From Campylobacteraceae bacterium (GTDB lineage Bacteria; Campylobacterota; Campylobacteria; Campylobacterales; Sulfurovaceae): DNA of 32,729 nt. This document shows positions 6,988 to 14,781 of the stretch, piece by piece. The stretch lies in the NCBI GenBank assembly GCA_027038275.1, contig JALVXC010000125.1:1-32729 (forward strand), read 5' to 3'. The translations under genes were made by a program, and so were the position numbers. Below the pieces are notes generated by a model. The model did no database searches and had not been told where the DNA came from. It was given only the letters and a program-made list of their open reading frames with translations. Each line of letters begins with the position of its first letter. Position 1 is the stretch's first letter.

Positions 6988-9900
6988 ATGGCAGAATATG
7001 GTGCTAGTAATATTAAAGTCCTCAAAGGTTTAGAGGCAGTTAGAAAAAGACCTGGAATGTATATCGGTGATACCTCAACAAAAGGGCTTCACCACCTAGT
7101 TTATGAAGTTGTTGATAACTCTATAGATGAGGCAATGGCAGGGTTTTGTGACACAATCAAAGTTACACTAACCAAAGAGGGTTCGGCAATTATTGAAGAT
7201 AATGGTCGTGGTATCCCTGTTGCAGAGCATCCAACAGAGAAGATTTCAGCTGCAACAGTTGTTTTAACAGTACTTCACGCAGGTGGTAAATTCGACAAAG
7301 ACACCTACAAAGTCTCTGGTGGACTCCATGGGGTTGGGGTTTCCGTTGTAAATGCCCTCTCAAAAGAGTTAAAACTAACTGTTTACAAAGATGGAAAAGT
7401 ACATGAGCAGAGCTTTAAAAAGGGTATTCCTCAAGAGGTTTTAGCAGTTACTGGAACTACTCGTAAAAAGGGAACAAAAATCGAATTTTGGGCAGATGAG
7501 ACTATCTTTACAGAGAGTACCACCTTCCAAAAAGAGATTTTAATGAAGAGGTTTAAAGAACTTGCCTACTTAAACCCAAAAATTACTATTGATTTTAGAG
7601 ATGAGAGAGATGGGACAAAAGAGCTATTTCACTTTGAGGGAGGGATTAAACAGTTTGTTGAAGATATGAACACAAAAGAGCCTCTCTCTTCAGCTCAATT
7701 CTTCCAAGGAAAGGCAGATGATATAGAGATTGACATTGCACTAATGTACTGCAATGCCGACTCTGAAAAGTCACTCTCATTTGTAAACAATATTAAAACT
7801 CCAGATGGTGGAACACACGAAGCAGGATTTAGAGCAGGACTTACACGTTCAATGGCTAGTTACATTAGTAAAAATGCTAGTGCCAAAGAGAAAGGGGTAA
7901 AGATTACAGGAGAGGACTGTAAAGAGGGGCTAATAGCCATTGTCTCTGTGCGTGTTCCTGAACCTCAATTTGAGGGGCAAACCAAAGGAAAACTTGGTTC
8001 AAGCTATGTTCGCCCATTGGTTCAAAAGTTCTTCTCTGAACAGTTTAACAAATATTTAGAAGAGAACCCTATAGAGGCTAAAGCTATTATGGCTCAAATC
8101 CTTTTGGCTGCTCGTGGTCGTGATGCAGCAAAAAGAGCTAAAGATTTAGTCAAACGTAAAGACTCTATGAGTGTTGGTACACTCCCTGGTAAATTGGCTG
8201 ATTGTCAGAGTAAAGACCCATCATTATCAGAGATTTATCTGGTGGAAGGGGATAGTGCTGGGGGTTGTTTTACAGGAGATACGAAAGTCTCTTTAACAGA
8301 TGGTAGAGAGCTATCTTTTTTAGAGTTAATAGAAGAAGATAAATTAGGAAAAGAGAACTTCTGTTATACCATTAAAGATGATGGAACTATAGGTATTGAA
8401 AAGATACTACACCCAAGAAAAACAAAATCAAATGCAACTCTTGTAGAAGTAACATTAGATAATGGAAAAACTATTAGATGTACACCAGAGCATAAATTTA
8501 TGATTAGAAGTGGAGAGTATATAGAAGCTAAAAATTTAAAATCTGGTCAGAGTCTAATGCCTCTGTATCGAAAACTATCAAAAATAGAGAATAGAATTAC
8601 AATAGAGGGTTATGAGATGGTACAAAACCCTAAAGATTCAAAGTGGATTTTTACACATCTATTAGCAAATAATTGGAATTTAGAGAATAATATCTACTCT
8701 AATATAGAAAAAGCTCATAAACATCATATAGATTTTAATAAACTAAATAACAACCCTACCAATTTAATACTACTATCTCCTGAAGAGCATTTAAAGCTAC
8801 ATAGAGAACATATCTCAAAAACTCTACATACCACTGAAGCAAAAGAGAAATCAAGATTAGCTCATCAAAATCCTGAATATAGAAAACGAGCTAGTTTAAA
8901 ATCAAAAGAGTACTCTAAAATGTTATCTGAAAAGGCTAAAAAGCAGTGGGAAGATGAAGAGTATAAAGAGTATATGAAAAATAGATATTTGACTTTTTAC
9001 TATTCAAATAAAGAGTACAGAGAAGCAACTCTAAAACGACTAGATATTGAACAGAAAAAGTATTGGGCAAAAGATGAAAATAGAGAAAAACAGTCTCAAA
9101 GAACTACTAACTATTATAAAAATAACCCTCAAGTAAAAGAGGAGTTATCAAAAAAAGCAAAAGAGCAGTGGAGCAATGAAGAGTTACGAAGATGGCGTTC
9201 CCAAGAGACTAAAAGACAGATGTCTAATCCTGACAATGTTAAAACAAAACTAGAAACAGAACGAGAGACTAGAATTAAAAACAGTTTAGAGCTTTTAAAT
9301 AGAGTTGGAATAGATAACTATGAGAGAAGTAGAAGAGAGACTAAAAATAGAAAAGTATTTAAAATAGAAACTCTTTTATCTAAGATTGATGAGAGTAGTA
9401 ACTACCCATCATTTCAAAATCCAAATGAATTGACTCAAAGCAGTCTATATACCTATAATCATAAAGTTGTATCTGTTAAAAAGTTGTCTATTCAAGAAGA
9501 TGTCTATGACATAGAAGTACCAAACACACATAACTTTGCTCTATCATCAGGTGTATTTGTTCATAACTCTGCAAAACAAGGAAGAGATAGAGTTTTCCAA
9601 GCAATTCTACCCCTAAAAGGTAAAATTCTTAACGTCGAAAAAGCACGTTTAGAGAAGATTTTAAAATCAGATGAAATCAAAAACATGATTACAGCACTTG
9701 GTTGTGGGATTGGTGATGAGTTTAATGAAGATAAATTACGTTACCACAAAGTCATTATTATGACAGATGCCGATGTTGATGGTTCTCACATTCAGACTTT
9801 GCTTATGACCTTCTTCTACCGTTTCTTAAAACCAATTATAGAAAAAGGTTACCTCTACCTTGCTCAACCACCTCTTTACCGTTATAAAAAGGGTAAAAAT

Positions 9901-10605
9901 GAGACCTACCTAAAAGATGATAAGGCTTTAAATGACTTCTTAATTGAGAATGGTATCTCTGTTTTAGAGTCTGAGAGTATGGGTAAAACTGACCTTACAG
10001 AACTCTTTAAATTGGTAGCTTACTACAAAATGACCCTTAGTGAGATTGAGAAGCGTTTTGCACTTCCTGAGGTAGTTCGTTATATGATAGAAAACCCTGA
10101 TATTATCTCTACAGACAATAAAACTCTAGCCTCTAATCTTGAAAAGTATATTGCCCAACTTGGATATAATATTTTAACTAGTACAGTTAATGAAGAGGTT
10201 ATTCACTACTTTGTTCAGACTAATGATGGGCTTGAAGAGCTAATTATAGATGATAACCTCTTTACCTCTCCTCACTACAATGAAGCGATTTATATGAATC
10301 AAAAGATTCAAGAGAGAATTACTGATGAGTTCAAAGAGAAAGACCTATTAGAACTCCTCTCTATGGTTGAAGCAAGTGCTAAAAAAGGTGCATATATTCA
10401 ACGCTATAAAGGTCTAGGTGAGATGAACCCTGAACAGCTTTGGGAGACAACTATGAACCCTGATGACAGACGACTACTTAAAGTGGTTATTGATGATGAT
10501 GAGACAGCATCAGATACATTTGTACTCTTTATGGGTGACGAGGTTGAGCCACGACGAGCATATATAGAGACTCATGCTAAAGATGTAAAACATTTAGATG
10601 TATAA
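6988..10605 (+). CDS. gyrB: DNA gyrase subunit B, interrupted in frame by an intein
   Basis: This is the ATPase subunit of DNA gyrase, which with GyrA introduces negative supercoils. The GHKL ATPase is complete (KRPGMYIGDT, EVVDNSIDEAM, DNGRGIP, GLHGVGVSVVNALS), and so is the Toprim region (LVEGDSAGG, then IMTDADVDGSHI and the C-terminal YKGLGEMNP). A 434-residue insertion separates EGDSAGG from SAKQGRDR exactly at the conserved Toprim site, and both flanks are intact. Removing it leaves 771 residues, normal for Campylobacterota. I chose ATG 6988 because GGAG (6978-6981) lies at good spacing and the N-terminus MAEYGASNIKVLKG fits homologues; ATG 6976 is an alternative. dnaA and dnaN, often just upstream in this group, are not here. 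Confidence 0.96.
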   Translation: MAEYGASNIKVLKGLEAVRKRPGMYIGDTSTKGLHHLVYEVVDNSIDEAMAGFCDTIKVTLTKEGSAIIEDNGRGIPVAEHPTEKISAATVVLTVLHAGGKFDKDTYKVSGGLHGVGVSVVNALSKELKLTVYKDGKVHEQSFKKGIPQEVLAVTGTTRKKGTKIEFWADETIFTESTTFQKEILMKRFKELAYLNPKITIDFRDERDGTKELFHFEGGIKQFVEDMNTKEPLSSAQFFQGKADDIEIDIALMYCNADSEKSLSFVNNIKTPDGGTHEAGFRAGLTRSMASYISKNASAKEKGVKITGEDCKEGLIAIVSVRVPEPQFEGQTKGKLGSSYVRPLVQKFFSEQFNKYLEENPIEAKAIMAQILLAARGRDAAKRAKDLVKRKDSMSVGTLPGKLADCQSKDPSLSEIYLVEGDSAGGCFTGDTKVSLTDGRELSFLELIEEDKLGKENFCYTIKDDGTIGIEKILHPRKTKSNATLVEVTLDNGKTIRCTPEHKFMIRSGEYIEAKNLKSGQSLMPLYRKLSKIENRITIEGYEMVQNPKDSKWIFTHLLANNWNLENNIYSNIEKAHKHHIDFNKLNNNPTNLILLSPEEHLKLHREHISKTLHTTEAKEKSRLAHQNPEYRKRASLKSKEYSKMLSEKAKKQWEDEEYKEYMKNRYLTFYYSNKEYREATLKRLDIEQKKYWAKDENREKQSQRTTNYYKNNPQVKEELSKKAKEQWSNEELRRWRSQETKRQMSNPDNVKTKLETERETRIKNSLELLNRVGIDNYERSRRETKNRKVFKIETLLSKIDESSNYPSFQNPNELTQSSLYTYNHKVVSVKKLSIQEDVYDIEVPNTHNFALSSGVFVHNSAKQGRDRVFQAILPLKGKILNVEKARLEKILKSDEIKNMITALGCGIGDEFNEDKLRYHKVIIMTDADVDGSHIQTLLMTFFYRFLKPIIEKGYLYLAQPPLYRYKKGKNETYLKDDKALNDFLIENGISVLESESMGKTDLTELFKLVAYYKMTLSEIEKRFALPEVVRYMIENPDIISTDNKTLASNLEKYIAQLGYNILTSTVNEEVIHYFVQTNDGLEELIIDDNLFTSPHYNEAIYMNQKIQERITDEFKEKDLLELLSMVEASAKKGAYIQRYKGLGEMNPEQLWETTMNPDDRRLLKVVIDDDETASDTFVLFMGDEVEPRRAYIETHAKDVKHLDV
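8266..9567 (+). mobile_element. GyrB intein with HNH homing endonuclease (434 aa)
   Basis: The intein begins with Cys1 in CFTGDTKVSL (block A), has a block B with Thr and His (CTPEHKF), and ends in VYDIEVPNTHNFAL...VFVHN (blocks F and G). Ser is the +1 extein residue, so all usual splicing residues are present. A typical HNH motif lies at intein residues about 151-182 (HKHHIDF, then NNNPTNLILL, then HLKLH; nucleotides about 8716-8811). After it, about 200 highly charged residues contain repeated units of the type K-A-K-x-Q-W-x-(D/N)-E-E, resembling NUMOD-type DNA-binding motifs of homing nucleases. There are no LAGLIDADG motifs. The insert uses AGA arginine codons heavily compared with the flanking gyrB, which fits horizontal entry. 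The cut site and activity are inferred. Confidence 0.93.
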
Positions 10606-10731
10606 AATGGTAGGTTAACCCCTACTCCCTATAGCCAATTTAAAATAAGGCAACCCCATTAACTTCATGTAAATTGTATCTAAAAAAAGAGTTAATTAAC
10701 ATCGACAGAACTTCACCTTTTCTTTTTTTTG

Positions 10732-10775
10732 GTTACTTTTATTTCTTTGTGGTGAAACAAAGAAAAAAAAGTGAC
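10732..10775. repeat. Long imperfect stem-loop between gyrB and queF
   Basis: Bases 10732-10750 pair with 10757-10775. The inner stem is a perfect 9 bp (TTTCTTTGT with ACAAAGAAA, loop GGTGAA). One A/A mismatch follows, then an outer 9-bp stem containing one G/T pair (GTTACTTTT with AAAAGTGAC). It is preceded by a T-rich run. It could terminate gyrB transcripts or be a dispersed palindromic repeat. The alternative GTG start of queF falls inside the stem. Confidence 0.7.
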
Positions 10776-10797
10776 AAATAAACAATTAGGAACTAAA

Positions 10798-11172
10798 ATG
10801 AAATACGGTGAAAAAGAGATAGTAGAGTTTGACATTAATGCAAAAGAACACTATTGGGACAATAACCATCAAAAAGATTACACTATAGATATAGAGCTAC
10901 CAGAGTTTATGTGCAAATGCCCAAGAAGTGGCTACCCAGATTTTGCAACCATTAAACTAAGCTACTGCCCAGATAAAAAAGTCATAGAGCTAAAAGCCCT
11001 AAAGCTCTATATAAACTCATTTATGAACCGACACATCTCTCATGAGAACTCTGCAAATGAGATTTTCGATACATTAAAAGAGAATCTAAAACCAAAGTGG
11101 ATAAAGCTAGTAGCTGATTTTAACCCAAGAGGTAATGTTCATACCGTAATTACAATAGACAGTAGGGTGTAG
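10798..11172 (+). CDS. queF: NADPH-dependent 7-cyano-7-deazaguanine reductase QueF (preQ0 reductase)
   Basis: This 124-residue, short (type I) QueF reduces preQ0 to preQ1 with NADPH in queuosine biosynthesis. The signature CPRSGYPDFATIKLSY carries the catalytic Cys that forms a thioimide with the nitrile and the conserved Asp. The ELKALKLYINSF segment and the following HISHE provide the family NADPH/substrate motif and conserved Glu, and the protein ends in a PRGNVHTVI segment. I chose ATG 10798, with AGGA (10788-10791) as ribosome-binding site, rather than the in-frame GTG at 10771, which lies in the stem-loop. Its stop codon is part of the hairpin shared with galU. Confidence 0.93.
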   Translation: MKYGEKEIVEFDINAKEHYWDNNHQKDYTIDIELPEFMCKCPRSGYPDFATIKLSYCPDKKVIELKALKLYINSFMNRHISHENSANEIFDTLKENLKPKWIKLVADFNPRGNVHTVITIDSRV

Positions 11173-11191
11173 TCAGAGGACTACACCCTAC
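11162..11191. terminator. Bidirectional terminator hairpin shared by queF and galU
   Basis: GTAGGGTGTAGTC (11162-11174) pairs perfectly with GACTACACCCTAC (11179-11191) around an AGAG loop. The queF stop (TAG, 11170-11172) lies in the left arm and the galU stop (TAG on the - strand, 11188-11190) in the right arm. A short T-rich stretch follows on the + strand. The position between convergent genes suggests termination in both directions. Confidence 0.8.
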
Positions 11192-12015
11192 GATTTTATC
11201 CTATCATAAAACCAATTTGTAGCCTCAACAAAGCCATCAACAGACCCACAATCAAAGCGTTTACCTTTAAATTTATAGGCAATTACACGCCCCTGCTTTG
11301 CCTGTTCTAAAAGTGCATCAGTAATCTGAAGCTCACCACCCTTACCTGCTTTGGTATTGCGTAAAATATCAAAAATATCAGGAGTTAAAATATATCGACC
11401 AATAATTGCTAAATTGCTAGGTGCATCTTTAGGGTCAGGCTTTTCAACCATATCACTAACACGATAAGTATCGTCTGTACCATCAACCAATTTTCCTGCT
11501 ATAACACCATACTTTTGTGTCTCATTTATTGGAACTTCTTCAATAGCCACAACAGAACATTGATACTTCTCATAGACCTCCTTCATCTGCTGAAGCACCC
11601 CTACTCCATCACTATGACACAAATCATCAGCCAAAACAACAGCAAAAGGCTCATTCCCAATAAGTGTCTCGCCTGTTAAAATAGCATGACCTAAGCCCTT
11701 CATCTCTATTTGACGAGTATAAGAGAAGGTACACTTCTCAATAAGAGAACGAATTTCAGTTAAGAGCTCCTCTTTGCTTCCACCTTTAATTTGATGTTCT
11801 AACTCATAACTAATATCAAAATGATCTTCAATAGCACGTTTTCCACGACCTGAGACGATTGCCATGGTTGTAATACCAGCTTCAAGTGCCTCCTCTACAC
11901 CATACTGAATAAGTGGTTTAGTTAAAATTGGCAGCATCTCTTTTGGAGTAGCTTTTGTTGCAGGAAGAAACCTTGTTCCATAACCTGCTGCTGGAAATAG
12001 ACATTTATTTATCAT
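11188..12015 (-). CDS. galU: UTP--glucose-1-phosphate uridylyltransferase
   Basis: This 275-residue cytoplasmic nucleotidyltransferase makes UDP-glucose from UTP and glucose-1-phosphate for polysaccharide synthesis. The N-terminal PAAGYGTRFLPATKATPKEM carries the G-x-G-T-R and Lys residues of the sugar nucleotidyltransferase fold. Further motifs are QYGVEEA, VVLADDL with the metal-binding Asp, MVEKP, and a C-terminal FDCGSVDGFVEA. The length is normal for GalU. It is the last gene of a pgm-pgi-galU cluster, 10 bases after pgi, with an AAAGG ribosome-binding site. It probably supplies precursors for the surface-polymer locus downstream in the window. Confidence 0.95.
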   Translation of the reverse strand: MINKCLFPAAGYGTRFLPATKATPKEMLPILTKPLIQYGVEEALEAGITTMAIVSGRGKRAIEDHFDISYELEHQIKGGSKEELLTEIRSLIEKCTFSYTRQIEMKGLGHAILTGETLIGNEPFAVVLADDLCHSDGVGVLQQMKEVYEKYQCSVVAIEEVPINETQKYGVIAGKLVDGTDDTYRVSDMVEKPDPKDAPSNLAIIGRYILTPDIFDILRNTKAGKGGELQITDALLEQAKQGRVIAYKFKGKRFDCGSVDGFVEATNWFYDRIKS

Positions 12016-12025
12016 TTTTATACCT

Positions 12026-13243
12026 TTATTGTAATTTATTTTTTAAAATTATTTTTCCAGACTCAACTCCAGGTTGATTGTAAGTATTTACATCAATAAG
12101 TTTTCCTACCAAAGAGGTAAGAAGCTCATAATAGTAGATAAGCTGACCTATACTTCTCTCATCTACACGCTCTATAATAATCTCATCCAAAGGAATATCT
12201 CCCTGATTTTTAAGTGCTTCTATAACAGAGTCACTCTGCATAGTAATTAGTTCATGAAAGGTAACTCCATTTAAAATATCTAGTGACTCCAAATTAGGCA
12301 GTGTAATATTGGGTATGGTTAACTCATTTTGAAAATCATCAATCTTTATAAAAGTTACAGATTTATCTCTTGGTCCATCTACAATCAACTGTAAAAAAGA
12401 GTGCTGATCTTTTGGACCAATAAGCCCAATGGGAGTTACTCCTACATGAAAAGCTGAATTGCACTGCTTTTTACCCAAACTCTCGCCCCACAGCTGAACA
12501 TACCATTCAGAGAAGTAACGCAGTGTTTCAGAGTAAGCAAATAGACAGTTTATATTGTAGGTTGTATGGTACTTAGCATAGAACATTGCCTTATTTAAAA
12601 GAGACTCTTTTAGGTAACCATCATTAAAAAAACTCTCTTTAACACTTTTTGCCCCCTTTAAAAGTTCAGAGATATTAACACCACATAGAGCTAAAGGAAG
12701 TAGACCAACAACAGAGAGTACTGAAAATCTTCCTCCTACATTTTTGGGTAAATAGAAAACTTTAGAGCCTATTTTAGTAGCAAATTTATCTAAAGGTGAC
12801 TCTTTGTCAGTTATAAAGGTATACCTAGTTGCCCTACTCTCCTTTGCATAGAGATATTTAAATATAGAGATAGTCTCAACTGTAGTGCCAGATTTTGAGA
12901 TGACTAAAAAGTGAGACTTATCTAACTCTATTTTAGAGAGTATCTCCATAATATTAAGAGGGTCAGTACTCTCAAAAAAGTAGAGTTTACGCCACGGCTT
13001 TTTAACAGGTTTTAGAAACTCATAGACTGCTTTTGCCCCTAAAGAGCTACCACCTATACCCAAAACAACAATATTTTCAACACTCTCATCAAAGCTATTA
13101 ACAAACTCTAAAATATTATCAATATTCTGTTCAGGTAAATTATAGTAGCCTATACTCAAACGCTCTTTATCTATCTCATTAAATAGCTTCTGCTTCTCAT
13201 CTATCTCAAAAGTAGAAATGTTAAAATGAAGTCTATTTCTCAC
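12026..13243 (-). CDS. pgi: Glucose-6-phosphate isomerase
   Basis: This 405-residue enzyme interconverts glucose-6-phosphate and fructose-6-phosphate. The SIS fold shows VLGIGGSSLGAKAVYEF and FLVISKSGTTVET (phosphate-binding serines), then GGRFSVLS, and a C-terminal Gln/Glu-rich segment ending NQPGVESGK with the family Lys. The length matches the short Campylobacterota form rather than the 550-residue E. coli enzyme. It follows the phosphohexomutase gene by 4 bases, so the two are probably coupled. With the mutase and GalU it links central carbon metabolism to UDP-glucose. Confidence 0.95.
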   Translation of the reverse strand: MRNRLHFNISTFEIDEKQKLFNEIDKERLSIGYYNLPEQNIDNILEFVNSFDESVENIVVLGIGGSSLGAKAVYEFLKPVKKPWRKLYFFESTDPLNIMEILSKIELDKSHFLVISKSGTTVETISIFKYLYAKESRATRYTFITDKESPLDKFATKIGSKVFYLPKNVGGRFSVLSVVGLLPLALCGVNISELLKGAKSVKESFFNDGYLKESLLNKAMFYAKYHTTYNINCLFAYSETLRYFSEWYVQLWGESLGKKQCNSAFHVGVTPIGLIGPKDQHSFLQLIVDGPRDKSVTFIKIDDFQNELTIPNITLPNLESLDILNGVTFHELITMQSDSVIEALKNQGDIPLDEIIIERVDERSIGQLIYYYELLTSLVGKLIDVNTYNQPGVESGKIILKNKLQ

Positions 13244-13247
13244 TAGA

Positions 13248-14633
13248 CTATCCTACCATTTTTTTAGCGTTTACAATAACTTTGTTAACCTCGTCTTCAT
13301 ACACCTTGGCTAAATCTTTATCTGTAGATTCAAAACGTGTAACAAGTACAGGAGTAGTATTACTAGCACGAACTAAACCCCAACCATGCTCAAAATTTAT
13401 TCTTACACCATCTACATCTATAATATCTACAATTTTAGGAAAGCTACTAGGAGGATTTTTAAGTAGTTTTTTAATAGTATCAATTAAAACAAACTTCTCC
13501 TCATCGGTTGTGGCTACCTTAATCTCCTCTGTAGAGTATACTTTAGGAAGAGACTCTAACTCCTTATCTAGGTCAACTCCATCTTGTAAGAGTTCTAACA
13601 TACGCAGTGTAGCATAAATAGCATCATCATACCCAAAATAGCGATGTTTAAAGAAGATATGCCCACTCACCTCACATGCCAAATCTGCATTTGTCTCTCT
13701 CATCTTTACTTTTAGATTTGAGTGACCTGTTTTATACATAATGGCTGTTGCACCACGTCGCTCTAGCTCATCATACATCACTTGAGAACACTTTACTTCA
13801 CCAATAACAGTGGGATTTTCCATCTTCATAGCATATAGAAGTGCCATCTGGTCACCTTTAATATTGTACTTATTAGTAAGCACTGCAATTCTGTCTGCAT
13901 CTCCATCATAAGCAAAGGCAATGTCGCCCTCTTTGGCTAAAAGTGCTTTAATATCTTCTAAATTTGACTCTACCGATGGGTCTGGGTGGTGATTTGGAAA
14001 TGTTCCATCAGGCTCTAAGTATATACCCTTATAGTTTAACTCCAAAGCATCAAAAATATCGGTTATAACTGTACCAACAACCCCATTACCACCATCTATT
14101 ACTATCTTTTTGTCAAAGCCTTTTAGATGGGAAAAGTTCTCTACCATATACTCTATATACTGTTGCTTAGACTCTATTGCTATTCGTTCTGTATTAGTTG
14201 GTATTTCCATACTACTGTTTGCAATAATCTCATCACCTAAAGCATAAATATCTTCTCCAAAAAATGGAGCTTTATCTAAAGTTATCTTAAATCCATTATA
14301 CTCACTTGGATTGTGTGAACCTGTTATCATAATAGAGCCATTAACTTGCTCTTTTACATTTTTTGGCTGAACATAATTTGAAAAATAGTTTACAGGTGTT
14401 GCTACCATGCCCATATCTAACACTTTACACCCTGCAAAATTTAGCCCAGAAGCTAAGTAGTCACGTAAAATAGGAGAGTGAGTTCTTGCATCGTAACCAA
14501 TAGCTACTACACCACCTAAAGCTTTAATCTTTTTTCCCAGAAAGTAGCCAATAAGTTTTACACTTTGCTCATTTAGCTCTTTTTCAAAAATTCCTCTTAT
14601 GTCATATTCTCTAAAAATTGTTTTCTTTATCAT
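13248..14633 (-). CDS. Phosphomannomutase/phosphoglucomutase
   Basis: This 461-residue alpha-D-phosphohexomutase converts hexose-6-phosphate and hexose-1-phosphate through a phosphoserine. The active-site loop TGSHNPSEYNGFK places the phosphoserine at S106; the metal loop AYDGDADR lies at about 240-247; the sugar-binding EVSGHIFFK and the C-terminal phosphate-binding RASNTTPVLVTRFE follow. The pattern is of the dual PMM/PGM class (AlgC/ManB-like), so it could make glucose-1-phosphate for GalU, mannose-1-phosphate, or both. It heads the three-gene - strand cluster. The symbol is left blank because manB, algC and pgm cannot be separated by sequence alone. Confidence 0.93.
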   Translation of the reverse strand: MIKKTIFREYDIRGIFEKELNEQSVKLIGYFLGKKIKALGGVVAIGYDARTHSPILRDYLASGLNFAGCKVLDMGMVATPVNYFSNYVQPKNVKEQVNGSIMITGSHNPSEYNGFKITLDKAPFFGEDIYALGDEIIANSSMEIPTNTERIAIESKQQYIEYMVENFSHLKGFDKKIVIDGGNGVVGTVITDIFDALELNYKGIYLEPDGTFPNHHPDPSVESNLEDIKALLAKEGDIAFAYDGDADRIAVLTNKYNIKGDQMALLYAMKMENPTVIGEVKCSQVMYDELERRGATAIMYKTGHSNLKVKMRETNADLACEVSGHIFFKHRYFGYDDAIYATLRMLELLQDGVDLDKELESLPKVYSTEEIKVATTDEEKFVLIDTIKKLLKNPPSSFPKIVDIIDVDGVRINFEHGWGLVRASNTTPVLVTRFESTDKDLAKVYEDEVNKVIVNAKKMVG

Positions 14634-14660
14634 TTTTATATTACCTTGCTCTTTACTCTC

Positions 14661-14756
14661 GTTCCCAAGCTCCAGCTTGGGAATGCATATTAGAATAACA
14701 ACTTTTTTGAAAATTTGTACTCCAATATTGGGTTACGAAGCTAGAGCTTCATAACC
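14661..14756. repeat. REP-like pair of palindromes
   Basis: Two palindromes lie about 47 bases apart between gltX and the mutase gene. The first is TTCCCAAGCT / AGCTTGGGAA (14662-14671 and 14674-14683), perfect over 10 bp. The second is GGTTACGAAGCT / AGCTTCATAACC (14731-14742 and 14745-14756), with one mismatch. Their pairing and sequence style resemble bacterial REP/BIME elements moved by RAYT (TnpA_REP) transposases. No transposase gene is in the window. Either hairpin might also help terminate gltX transcripts. Confidence 0.65.
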
Positions 14757-14781
14757 AGTTTTATATTATTAAACGTGTACC

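Noticed and set aside
10771-10797. GTG as queF start
   Set aside because: It lies inside the long stem-loop; ATG 10798 has AGGA upstream and gives the normal N-terminus.
13282-13617. Open frame antisense to the phosphohexomutase gene
   Set aside because: Shadow of a clearly conserved gene; no ribosome-binding site or known domain.
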